NCBI GenBank assembly: GCA_964472565.1
Contig: CAYYNB010000088.1
Coordinates: forward strand, 1 to 23,520
Direction: 5' to 3'
DNA: 23,520 nucleotides
Source of the DNA: DATAMF01 sp964472565
GTDB taxonomy: Bacteria > Chloroflexota > Anaerolineae > Aggregatilineales > Aggregatilineaceae
Within the stretch, counting starts at the first letter, position 1. Each line of letters opens with the position of its first letter. The notes under the pieces are model-generated. The model was not told the DNA's origin, searched no databases, and saw only the letters and a program-made list of their open reading frames with translations. Shown here piece by piece: positions 6,069 to 13,551 of the stretch. Position numbers and translations under genes: made by a program.

Positions 6069-8326
6069 CAGTCAGTTCCTCCCCGGTGTAGATTCAACCG
6101 CAGCAGGGCATAAACACCGATGGCCGCAACGGACAGGACGGTGATCTCGCCCATTGTGTCAAAGCCGCGAAAATCGACCAGAATGACATTGACGACGTTA
6201 TGCCCATGCGCAACGACATAACTTGTCTCAGCGAAAAAGGGCGACAATCGTGAAGTGAGTGGGATGGAGGTCACGACCAGGGTGAGCAGCGTCATGGTGG
6301 CTCCGACCAGGGCGGCAAGAATGGCATCCATGCGCCGGGATCGGCGGCTGGATAGTGTTTTTAGCTTGGGGAGGCGATAGACCACCACCACGAACAGAAT
6401 CACCGTCAGGGTTTCGATGGCGAACTGCGTCATGGCGAGATCGGGCGCTCCATAGAGAATGTAGATCAGCGTGACGCCGTAGCCTACCGTGCCCAGAGCC
6501 GCCGCCGCCGATAGGCGCTTATTGATCCGGATGGCGGTTAGTGCTGCCAGGATAATGACTGCGGCCAGGGTTATCTCATAAAAGCGGGGTCGGGGGCGAT
6601 CTAACAGATTGGTAAATTCAATTTCGGTCATCAATACATAGGCGAGGGCCAGGACGAACACAGTCAGGATGACACGGATATATTGACGCAAATAGGCTTT
6701 CAACACGATGCGGCTGCTTATCGCAGAGATCGCCAGTACACCGTCAATCGCCTGCATATAAAAACGCTGGGGGCCGATTTTGCGAATGGCATTGGTCAGC
6801 GGCGCGACCCACAGGGTTAAGCGGCTGGTGTAGAGGGCCAGGACGATGCTAGCCGCAATGGTTAAGGCACTCAACGCCAATGCGGTGTTAAAGCCATGCC
6901 ATAACTTGATCTCATGCGCTTGGTGGAGCGCGGTCTGTTCTAGCAGCGGCGTGATTAGGGGTAAAAGCCCTAATAACAACCCAATGATGCCCAGCAGGAG
7001 GGGACCGATCCATAAGCGTGCCGAAGCTTCGTGCCCGTGTGAGGTGCGCAGCTTACCAAAGAATGGACGCAGGACCACCCATCCGGCCCCTGCATTGAAT
7101 ACATTACCTAATACAAAGATTCCGGTTAGAAACGAGGCGGAAACAGATGGCATATGCGCCGCAAGACTGGCATCATAGACAGCTTCTTTGGTGACAAAGC
7201 CCAGCAGCGGTGGAATACCGGCCATCGACAGCACGGCGAGGACTGCTGCGCCTGCCGTCAGTGGCATGATCTGGCGCAGCCCGCCCAGCTTGGTAATATC
7301 GCGGGTTCCGGTTTCGTGATCGATGATACCTGCCACCATAAACAGCGCCCCTTTGTACAGGGCATGGGCCAGCAGCAGCAGGATCGCGATGTCGGGCGCA
7401 TTGAGGCCCAACAGCAGGACCATCAGGCCCAGCGTGCTGATGGTGGTATAGGCCAGAATGAGTTTTAGATCGGTTTGCTGCCACGCCAGATAGCCGCCGA
7501 TGAGCAAAGTGAGCGCGCCGATGGGCAGCAGGCTGGCCTGCCATTCGCTCGTCTCGCCCAGGATCGGCGCTACGCGTGCCAGCAGATAGATTCCGGCGTT
7601 GACCATCGTAGCTGAATGCAGATAAGCGGAAACAGGAGTCGGTGCTTCCATGGCGTTGGGCAGCCAGAAATGGAATGGAAACTGGGCCGATTTGGTGAAG
7701 GCTCCTACCGCGATTAACAGCAGAATGGGAAGATAAAGGTGGCTGCTGCGCACCGTAGCGGACTGCATCTCCGAAAATTCCCAGGTGCCCGCAGTCAGGG
7801 CCAAAAGAACCAGCCCGGCCAACATCATCAATCCGCCTGCACCGGTGACGATAAGCGCTTGTTTGGCTGCGTCACGCGCCGCTTCGCGCTGATGGTTGAA
7901 CCCGATCAAGAGGTATGAGCTAAAACTGGTGAGTTCCCAGAAGATGAACAGCAGTATGATATTATCGGCCAGCGCCACCCCCAACATTGATCCCATAAAC
8001 ACGAGCAGGATTAATGTGAAGCGCCCCAGCAGCGGATCACCTTCAAGATAACGGCTGCTGTAGATAAAAATAAGCGTACCGATTCCGGTGATAAGCAGGG
8101 CCAGCACCAGGCTGAGCGCATCCAGCCGGAAGGCCAGCTTGACATCCAGGCTGGGCACCCAGGAGTAAGTTATAGAGTATGTGTTACCCTGTTCAACTGA
8201 GTGAATGGTAGCTGCCAGTAGGATGAGTAAACTGAAGGGCACTGCCGCCATCAGAATCCAGCCCAGCCGCGAACGTGTAAAGTGATAAATCGATGAGGGC
8301 GCTGCTGAAACAAGGGATGTCAGCAT
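6068..8326 (-). CDS. mrpA: Na+/H+ antiporter subunit MrpA (NuoL-like)
   Basis: Largest subunit, 752 aa, slightly shorter than the roughly 770-800 aa of Bacillus MrpA. Residues about 30-480 are the NuoL-like antiporter core. E131 (FWELTS), K212 (GAFTKSAQFPFHFWLP), H237 (AYLHSATM) and the GFVTKE lysine are present. The C-terminal region has the extra helices related to NuoJ (GAPDLAMTQFAIETLTVILF). Residue 243 is Asn where most MrpA have Lys (HSATMVKAG; here HSATMVNAG). The start is supported by AGGAG at 8332-8336, 5 nt before the ATG. It is preceded by amt on the same strand with a 123-nt gap that holds hairpins and a 12-bp palindrome (ATTGGCACCAAT, 8342-8353). The complex exports Na+ in exchange for H+ and supports pH and salt tolerance. 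Confidence 0.95.
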   Translation of the reverse strand: MLTSLVSAAPSSIYHFTRSRLGWILMAAVPFSLLILLAATIHSVEQGNTYSITYSWVPSLDVKLAFRLDALSLVLALLITGIGTLIFIYSSRYLEGDPLLGRFTLILLVFMGSMLGVALADNIILLFIFWELTSFSSYLLIGFNHQREAARDAAKQALIVTGAGGLMMLAGLVLLALTAGTWEFSEMQSATVRSSHLYLPILLLIAVGAFTKSAQFPFHFWLPNAMEAPTPVSAYLHSATMVNAGIYLLARVAPILGETSEWQASLLPIGALTLLIGGYLAWQQTDLKLILAYTTISTLGLMVLLLGLNAPDIAILLLLAHALYKGALFMVAGIIDHETGTRDITKLGGLRQIMPLTAGAAVLAVLSMAGIPPLLGFVTKEAVYDASLAAHMPSVSASFLTGIFVLGNVFNAGAGWVVLRPFFGKLRTSHGHEASARLWIGPLLLGIIGLLLGLLPLITPLLEQTALHQAHEIKLWHGFNTALALSALTIAASIVLALYTSRLTLWVAPLTNAIRKIGPQRFYMQAIDGVLAISAISSRIVLKAYLRQYIRVILTVFVLALAYVLMTEIEFTNLLDRPRPRFYEITLAAVIILAALTAIRINKRLSAAAALGTVGYGVTLIYILYGAPDLAMTQFAIETLTVILFVVVVYRLPKLKTLSSRRSRRMDAILAALVGATMTLLTLVVTSIPLTSRLSPFFAETSYVVAHGHNVVNVILVDFRGFDTMGEITVLSVAAIGVYALLRLNLHRGGTD

Positions 8327-8374
8327 ACGAACTCCTGGTCAATTGGCACCAATAAGGTTATGATTAAGGGGGTA

Positions 8375-8413
8375 AAGGGTGTACTGCCGTTGGCGACGGG
8401 TGAGTACACCCTT
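8375..8413 (-). terminator. Hairpin between amt and mrpA (possible terminator or attenuator)
   Basis: AAGGGTGTACT (8375-8385) and AGTACACCCTT (8403-8413) are perfect 11-bp inverted copies, with a small inner CCGT/ACGG stem inside the loop. It is a strong RNA hairpin in both directions. Neither side has a proper U tract, so it is a poor intrinsic terminator. It may be an mRNA stabiliser or a partial block between amt and mrpA. Confidence 0.45.
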
Positions 8414-8423
8414 ACACATTCTT

Positions 8424-8472
8424 TCGACCCAGTTAGTCAGCGTAATTGGTTAGTCGCCTGCAACTGGGTCGA
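8424..8472 (-). repeat. 11-bp inverted repeat spanning the amt stop codon
   Basis: TCGACCCAGTT (8424-8434) and AACTGGGTCGA (8462-8472) are perfect inverted copies with a 27-nt spacer. One arm lies in the last codons of amt and the other just past its stop at 8450, so a ribosome finishing amt would cover one arm. It sits 10 nt upstream (in transcript order) of the 8375-8413 hairpin, giving two tandem hairpins. Confidence 0.5.
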
Positions 8473-9862
8473 GTTCTGGTTTGCGCTTGGCGCTGATCAC
8501 TTCGACAGATTCCGCTTCAATCGCCTTGACGAATTCGGGGTAGGCAGACATACCGTGTTCGTACAAATCCAGACCCATTATTTCGCCTTCAGCGCTGACT
8601 CGCAGCCAGTGGATCGCTTTCAAAGCAGAGAAAAGAATGACACCGCAGCCGATAACATACAGTGCTACCGCACCGACACCCAGAGTCTGTGTCACCAACT
8701 GATCCATTCCGCCGCCATGAAACACGCCTTTGATGTTGTCGGTATTGGCGAACAGACCAACAGCCAGCGTTCCCCAGATGCCGCCACCGGCGTGGACCCC
8801 GACAGCACCCACCGGATCATCGATCTTGAGTTTTTCCAGGCCGATCACAATGGAGTACATCACCGCCGCACCAATCGAACCGATTAAAATCGCTTCGGCA
8901 GGTGTGACTACCGCACACGGGGCGGTGATCGCGACCAGTCCTGCCAGTGCCCCATTCAGACCCCAACCAAGCTGCGGTTTGCCAGACAGATACCAGCCGA
9001 GCAGCAGTGCAACAAAAGCTCCCGCACATGCAGCGATATTGGTATTAACCGTGACCAGCGAGATACTCATGGCATCTGAATTTAACTGACTGCCGGGATT
9101 AAAGCCGAACCAGCCTAACCACAGAATGAATGTTCCAAGAGTTGCTATGGTCATACTGTGGCCTGGCATAGGAACTGCATCTTTACCAAATCGCCCAATA
9201 CGAGGGCCGAGAAACAGTGCCCCCAGCAGCGCTAGCCAACCACCCGTGGAATGTACGACTGTGGACCCCGCGAAATCATGAAAGGGGGTATCGCGCTGGG
9301 CTAACCAACCGCCGCCCCAGATCCAGTGGCCGACAATCGGATAAATGAACATCGAAATCGCCGCGCTGTAGACAAGATACCCCTTGAACTCGGTTCGTTC
9401 CGCCATTGCCCCCGACACGATGGTGGCGGCTGTCGCGGCAAAAACCAATTGGAAGAAGAAGAAGGCATAGAATGAAACGGTGAGGCCCGGATAAATTTCC
9501 GGCATATCGCTCAGGAAAAACCAATCTTCGCCGCCGAGAAACTTGCCTGTTCCGCCGAACATCAGGGCAAAACCGATGGCCCAGAAAGCCAGGCTGCCGA
9601 TCACAAAGTCGAACAGATTTTTCATCAGGATATTCGAGATGTTTTTAGTGCGTGTAAAACCTGCTTCGACCAGTGCAAACCCCGCTTGCATCCAAAAGAC
9701 CAGGAATGACGTGAGCAGTAACCAGACAGTATCCAAATTACGGATGATTCCTTCGGTTGGTGCTTCGTCTCCCTGAGCATAGGTAACTTTGATAGCAAAA
9801 TTTGATGCCACCATAGCCACCAGCAAGATGATCAAAAATCGAAGGACCCGGCGATGTTTCAT
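8450..9862 (-). CDS. amt: Ammonium transporter Amt
   Basis: Trimeric channel protein of 470 aa that brings NH4+/NH3 across the cytoplasmic membrane. Residues 1-30 look like a cleavable signal peptide (MKHRRVLRF, hydrophobic stretch, TYAQ), followed by 11 helices. The pore and selectivity residues are visible: W182 in HWIWGGG, D196 and H204 in DFAGSTVVHSTGG, and H357 in GAVGVHAGGG. The C-terminal GLDLYEHGMSAYPE is the conserved cytoplasmic tail that contacts PII proteins. A further 30 residues follow it. The ATG at 9862 has SD AAGGAG (9873-9878) at 10-nt spacing. No glnK/glnB gene is adjacent, unlike many amt loci; the downstream neighbour is mrpA. Confidence 0.95.
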   Translation of the reverse strand: MKHRRVLRFLIILLVAMVASNFAIKVTYAQGDEAPTEGIIRNLDTVWLLLTSFLVFWMQAGFALVEAGFTRTKNISNILMKNLFDFVIGSLAFWAIGFALMFGGTGKFLGGEDWFFLSDMPEIYPGLTVSFYAFFFFQLVFAATAATIVSGAMAERTEFKGYLVYSAAISMFIYPIVGHWIWGGGWLAQRDTPFHDFAGSTVVHSTGGWLALLGALFLGPRIGRFGKDAVPMPGHSMTIATLGTFILWLGWFGFNPGSQLNSDAMSISLVTVNTNIAACAGAFVALLLGWYLSGKPQLGWGLNGALAGLVAITAPCAVVTPAEAILIGSIGAAVMYSIVIGLEKLKIDDPVGAVGVHAGGGIWGTLAVGLFANTDNIKGVFHGGGMDQLVTQTLGVGAVALYVIGCGVILFSALKAIHWLRVSAEGEIMGLDLYEHGMSAYPEFVKAIEAESVEVISAKRKPELDPVAGD

Positions 9863-9882
9863 AGTACACCCTCTCCTTGTAT

Positions 9883-9902
9883 ATACTGTCTAATAACAGT
9901 AT
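9883..9902 (-). promoter_or_regulatory. Stem-loop or operator just upstream of the amt SD
   Basis: ATACTGT (9883-9889) and ACAGTAT (9896-9902) form a perfect 7-bp inverted repeat with a 6-nt loop. It ends 4 nt upstream of the amt SD (9873-9878). It could be a leader hairpin or a dyad bound by a regulator. I could not find a convincing -35/-10 pair for amt. Confidence 0.35.
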
Positions 9903-10359
9903 GCCCTTACAACTGGCTTTTATTGTATAGTGCGGTATCGACTTGAAAATTGATAAAACCATTGAAATCTCTACATAATTTATTGGGCATGCTGCACAAT
10001 CTTGTGGAAATCACTTTTCTGTCAAACGCTTTAGCAAAGCATCAAACAGCTTAGAAAATTTATATTTTTTGTTCCTTAAACAGCAGATATATCAATGTGA
10101 GGATGTTTTTTTGTGCAAAATGCTCGAATCTCTACAGGCCTGAAGCTTTTCACCAATCCGGTCTTTCTATCGCACGCTGACATTCAAAGACAATGAACGA
10201 CGTCCATCGGGGATTTACAGGCTTTTCGTCAGGCCAGCCGGTTTGTGTTGTCCGGCTTGATTTGCTTGCGCTGATCCAGAACCAACAGCTACCGATCTGG
10301 TGTGGCAACAGGGTACACTATATGGAGGTCAGCCATCCAGCAAAGGAAACCGTTATTTC
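9903..10359. other. Gene-free stretch between divergent amt and dus
   Basis: About 460 nt upstream of both amt and dus. The left half (9903-10100) is AT-rich, as expected for a promoter region. The right half (10110-10359) has average composition. I see no tRNA, no convincing protein frame, and no consensus promoter that I can assign with confidence. A GTG-initiated frame from 10300 extends dus by 20 codons but has no SD. Confidence 0.5.
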
Positions 10360-11367
10360 GTGACAATCCTTCAGCAATTCCTCGTTCCCCTGAGTATTGG
10401 CGGCGTACTCATCGATCCCCCGTTGCTGCTCGCGCCAATGGCCGGGCGGAGCACCCATGCCTTACGCCAGCTCTGCCGCGAGGGGGGCGCATGTGGACTA
10501 GTGACCACTGAACTCTTGAGCAGTCGCGCCATGCAGTACCCTTCCAGCCGGGAACGCACCTTTGAACTTTTCGATTGGACGCCCGACGAGTACCCTATCG
10601 CCGTGCAGTTGTTTGGTGCGGATCCGCAGGAAATGGCCGATGCAGCTCGCATTGTCGAAGCCGCTGGTGCCACCATTGTAGACATCAATGTAGGCTGCTG
10701 GGTGCCCAAAATCGCCCGGAAAAACAGCGCGGGAGCGGCGCTCCTCAAAGATGTGGACCGTGCAGCAGCCGTCATTGAAGCTGTTGTGCAGGCTGTGCAG
10801 ATTCCGGTAACGGTGAAAATTCGCAGCGGGTGGACAAGCAGCAGCCCCGCCGCGATTCCGTTAGCCCAGGTCGCGGAAGCCGTTGGAGCGGCGGCCATTA
10901 CGGTGCATGCGCGGTTTGCTGACCAGGGCTTTCGGGGAGAAGCGGACTGGTCGTACATTCGTCAGGTTAAAGAAAGCGTACAGCGGATTCCTATCATTGG
11001 GAACGGCGATGTATCCAGCGCGGCAGATGTGCGCCGGATGATGGCCGAAACTGGGTGCGACGGCGTGATGATCGGACGCGCAGCGCTCGGACGGCCCTGG
11101 GTATTCCGGCAAATCGCGCATGAATTGCGGACCGGGCAGGCGCTGCCCGATCCTGATCTGCGCGAACGGGCAGCAATCGTACTGCGGCACGCCACCTTGA
11201 CGCTGCAAAGCACGCATCAACCGCCGCACATCACACTGTTGGAACTACGCGGCCAGTTGTTGACGTATTTCCACGACTTACCCCCAACCGCCCCGATTCG
11301 TGAGGCGATTGCACGCCTGGAATCAGTTGAAGATATCGAACACGCCCTGGTTAATGCAATAATCTAG
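10360..11367 (+). CDS. dus: tRNA-dihydrouridine synthase (DusB-like)
   Basis: FMN enzyme that reduces uridine to dihydrouridine in tRNA. The product is 335 aa from the GTG at 10360, chosen because AAAGGAAA lies at about 10342-10349; the upstream GTG at 10300 has no SD. LLAPMAGRST opens the TIM barrel. The catalytic-Cys loop reads DINVGCWVPK, VKIRSGW follows, then TVHARFADQGFRGEADW, and the phosphate-binding GNGDV and GVMIGRAALGRPW. The C-terminal helical domain is present. Two deviations: the usual GCP is GCW, and the usual HART-R-QG reads HARFADQG. The cysteine itself is kept. The 3' end overlaps the convergent homoserine dehydrogenase gene by 17 bp. Confidence 0.88.
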   Translation: MTILQQFLVPLSIGGVLIDPPLLLAPMAGRSTHALRQLCREGGACGLVTTELLSSRAMQYPSSRERTFELFDWTPDEYPIAVQLFGADPQEMADAARIVEAAGATIVDINVGCWVPKIARKNSAGAALLKDVDRAAAVIEAVVQAVQIPVTVKIRSGWTSSSPAAIPLAQVAEAVGAAAITVHARFADQGFRGEADWSYIRQVKESVQRIPIIGNGDVSSAADVRRMMAETGCDGVMIGRAALGRPWVFRQIAHELRTGQALPDPDLRERAAIVLRHATLTLQSTHQPPHITLLELRGQLLTYFHDLPPTAPIREAIARLESVEDIEHALVNAII

Positions 11368-12361
11368 ACGCGTAATGAATATCGATTACATCCCGCAGCA
11401 TACCCGCCGACGCACCCGCCGGACCCTGCCCCGCACACGTGGTTGTGATCCGTCCATAGAGATCGGTGTAGTAAATAATACCCATCTCATCCTGCCCAAG
11501 ATGGTAGAAGGGATGATCCGGCGTGAGCGGTGTTGGTTCGACATAAGCGCGGTAAATCCCATCCGCTTCCCGATCAATCGTGCCAAGCAGTGCCCAGCGT
11601 TGGCCGCCCGTATCCAGGGGGAAGATACCCTTCACGGCGACTTCTTCGAGCTTGAGCGGCAGATTCAGCACGGCATTGGCAACGATCACCAGTTTGAGCG
11701 TTGTATCCCAGCCATCGACATCCAGGCTCGGATCAGGTTCAGCAATTCCCAACCGCTGTGCGACTTCCAGCGCATCCTCGAATGTTTGTCCTTCCGACAT
11801 AAGCCGGAGGATCACCTGTGTAGTCCCATTTAGAATGGCTTCAATGCGCCGAATGTGGGCAGCGGCGAGATCACGCCGGCCAACATTCACTGATGGCAGT
11901 GCGCCACCAACAGCACCACTAAAGCGAAGCTGTGCGTGAGGACCGCCCAATTGGATGAGTTCCGAATACCCCAGGACCAGCGAGCTTTTGCTGGCTAAGA
12001 CCGCATGTTTACCCATTGCTAACGCCGCACGAGCCAAATCGAGGCCAGGTTGTCCTGTCTTTAGATTGTTGGGCGTGGCCTCCAACAGAAAATCCGCTTG
12101 CACGTTTTGCACCAGTTGTAAGGGGGATACATTCCGCTGGCCCAACAGCCCAACGCCCCGTTTTTGTTCTTTGTGTTGGATGATCCGCGGGAGATCGAGG
12201 CCGTTTGGGTCGGTCAAAATACCCGATGTGTCTGCTACACCCACGATCTTAAGCTGCAATCCATATTCTTCACGAAGAACAGCCTCTTTTTTGTCCAAAA
12301 TTCGCAGAAAATTCAGGCCAACATTTCCCAGCCCGGTCAGAATGCCCGTGTAGGTTTTCAT
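11351..12361 (-). CDS. hom: Homoserine dehydrogenase (short form, no ACT domain)
   Basis: NAD(P)H-dependent reduction of aspartate semialdehyde to homoserine, for threonine, methionine and isoleucine synthesis. The product is 336 aa. The Rossmann motif GLGNVG is at 10-15. K125 (ASKSSL), NGTT (178-181) and GIAEPDPSLDVDGWDTTLK with E208, D219 and K223 give the substrate and catalytic residues. The usual EASVGGG loop reads SGAVGG, so its Glu is Ser. It lacks the C-terminal ACT domain of feedback-regulated enzymes. SD TGAGGAAAA precedes the ATG at 12361. It follows panE by 26 nt on the same strand, probably in one transcript. A related NAD-binding dehydrogenase with another substrate cannot be excluded. 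Confidence 0.82.
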   Translation of the reverse strand: MKTYTGILTGLGNVGLNFLRILDKKEAVLREEYGLQLKIVGVADTSGILTDPNGLDLPRIIQHKEQKRGVGLLGQRNVSPLQLVQNVQADFLLEATPNNLKTGQPGLDLARAALAMGKHAVLASKSSLVLGYSELIQLGGPHAQLRFSGAVGGALPSVNVGRRDLAAAHIRRIEAILNGTTQVILRLMSEGQTFEDALEVAQRLGIAEPDPSLDVDGWDTTLKLVIVANAVLNLPLKLEEVAVKGIFPLDTGGQRWALLGTIDREADGIYRAYVEPTPLTPDHPFYHLGQDEMGIIYYTDLYGRITTTCAGQGPAGASAGMLRDVIDIHYASRLLH

Positions 12362-12387
12362 CTAATCGTTTTCCTCAGGATGAATGT

Positions 12388-13302
12388 TTAATTTTCGTCT
12401 TGTTGGATCACTTTTATCGCATGCAGCAGCAGTTCATTCACGGGGGTTGGAATGCCATAACTCTTCCCTAATTCGACCACTTTACCTGCAAAAACATCTA
12501 CCTCAGTGATGCGCCCCGCCTCGATATCCTGCAAAAGAGAGGTTTTCCCCAAAGGGTGAAGCGTATTCAGGACTTTGTACCAGTTCGGGATGTCATCCAT
12601 CACCAGATTAACCCCGGCTGCTTGAGCGAGAGTGATGACCTCGCGCATAGCGGCTTCCATAATGGCCTGGGCATGCTGATCCGTTTGGAAGATTCCATAG
12701 GGGGCGCGCAAAATTGCCGAACTTTGATTGATGCCCACATTGATCATGAATTTCCACCAGAGCATCCGCATCATATCGGCGGGTATCTCGTTGGGGATCT
12801 TCGCCCGATTAAGCAGATGCTGAATCTGCAATACTCTGGCGCTGGGAGGGATATTTTCTGCCTCGCCGAAAAATAGGGAACCTATCTTGCTATAATGGAT
12901 GACATTTTCACTGCGCTGTGCATCGATTCCAACGGCAATACAGTAAAGCACTTTGTCCGCGCCATACTGTTCAGCGATAATTGCCTCACTATCCAGCCCG
13001 TTCATGACCGACAGGATCACCGTATCGTCACCCACCAGATTTCGAATATCTGGAAGCGCGGTTGGCAGGTGGTAATGCTTAAGCGCCACAAGGATCAGAT
13101 CGGCGGGCCGGGCTTCATCCTGCGGCGAGATAACCGGGATAGCATAATGCTGCTGGTTAATGATCAGGCCGTCCCGCTTAAGACGGTGATAGCGCTCGCC
13201 AGAGGCCACCAATGAGACGCAGGCCGGATCAAGATCGTAGAACCGGCTGGCATAGACGGTTCCCATTGCGCCTGCTCCCAAAATTGCAATTGTCTCGGCC
13301 AT
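12388..13302 (-). CDS. panE: 2-dehydropantoate 2-reductase (ketopantoate reductase)
   Basis: NADPH-dependent reduction of ketopantoate to pantoate on the route to coenzyme A, 304 aa, cytoplasmic. GAGAMG (9-14) binds NADPH. K75 (VALKHYH), N101 (VMNGLDS), K184 (WWKFMINVG), S255 (GKTSLLQD) and E267 (RITEVD) line up with the catalytic and substrate residues of the Escherichia coli enzyme. The ATG is preceded by only a weak SD. It is first of a two-gene unit with hom. The family contains members of uncertain substrate, so panE is likely but not certain. Confidence 0.85.
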   Translation of the reverse strand: MAETIAILGAGAMGTVYASRFYDLDPACVSLVASGERYHRLKRDGLIINQQHYAIPVISPQDEARPADLILVALKHYHLPTALPDIRNLVGDDTVILSVMNGLDSEAIIAEQYGADKVLYCIAVGIDAQRSENVIHYSKIGSLFFGEAENIPPSARVLQIQHLLNRAKIPNEIPADMMRMLWWKFMINVGINQSSAILRAPYGIFQTDQHAQAIMEAAMREVITLAQAAGVNLVMDDIPNWYKVLNTLHPLGKTSLLQDIEAGRITEVDVFAGKVVELGKSYGIPTPVNELLLHAIKVIQQDEN

Positions 13303-13344
13303 AATTTATCTCAGTCCCATTTGTGCCGTTTTTTTCACGCGATC

Positions 13345-13373
13345 ATCCTATACTGTAAAATGCGTTTATACAA
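13345..13373 (-). promoter_or_regulatory. Candidate promoter of panE-hom
   Basis: On the minus strand TTGTAT (13368-13373), 17 nt and TAGGAT (13345-13350) give a moderate sigma-70 match about 40-70 nt before the panE ATG. No operator-like dyad is obvious. Confidence 0.35.
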
Positions 13374-13450
13374 ATACCCAGAGAGGTAGTATCCGGCGAT
13401 GGCGAGATAGTTGTTCCTCTGGCGTATGTGGCCGATTTGAGACTGCTTCT

Positions 13451-13493
13451 GAAAAAAAGGTATCCCCAGGACAACACCTCTGGAGATACCTTT
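13451..13493 (-). terminator. Intrinsic terminator of the sugar ABC operon
   Basis: GGTATC (13459-13464) with CCAG (13466-13469) pairs with CTGG (13480-13483) and GATACC (13485-13490) across one C-A mismatch; flanking AAA/TTT extends the stem. On the minus strand the hairpin is followed directly by a run of T, as a rho-independent terminator requires. Confidence 0.8.
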
Positions 13494-13496
13494 AGG

Positions 13497-13534
13497 CTGT
13501 GCCAGGCTTTTTATCCCAGTTCTGGGAGGCACAG
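13497..13534 (-). repeat. Second hairpin in the ABC operon 3' region
   Basis: TCCCAG (13514-13519) and CTGGGA (13522-13527) form a tight stem. It is clamped by CTGTGCC (13497-13503) and GGCACAG (13528-13534) with a 10-nt bulge on one side. It lies between the binding-protein stop and the terminator, and may protect the mRNA from 3' decay. Confidence 0.4.
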
Positions 13535-13551
13535 GGTAATTTCGGATGGCC

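Noticed and set aside
8342..8353. ATTGGCACCAAT as a nitrogen-control (NtrC or sigma-54) site
   Set aside because: It is palindromic but lacks the GG/GC pair of a sigma-54 promoter and does not match the NtrC or GlnR consensus; it sits downstream of amt, not at its promoter.
13335..13532. A 65-codon minus-strand frame after the sugar-binding-protein gene
   Set aside because: It runs through the terminator hairpins and shows no protein family.
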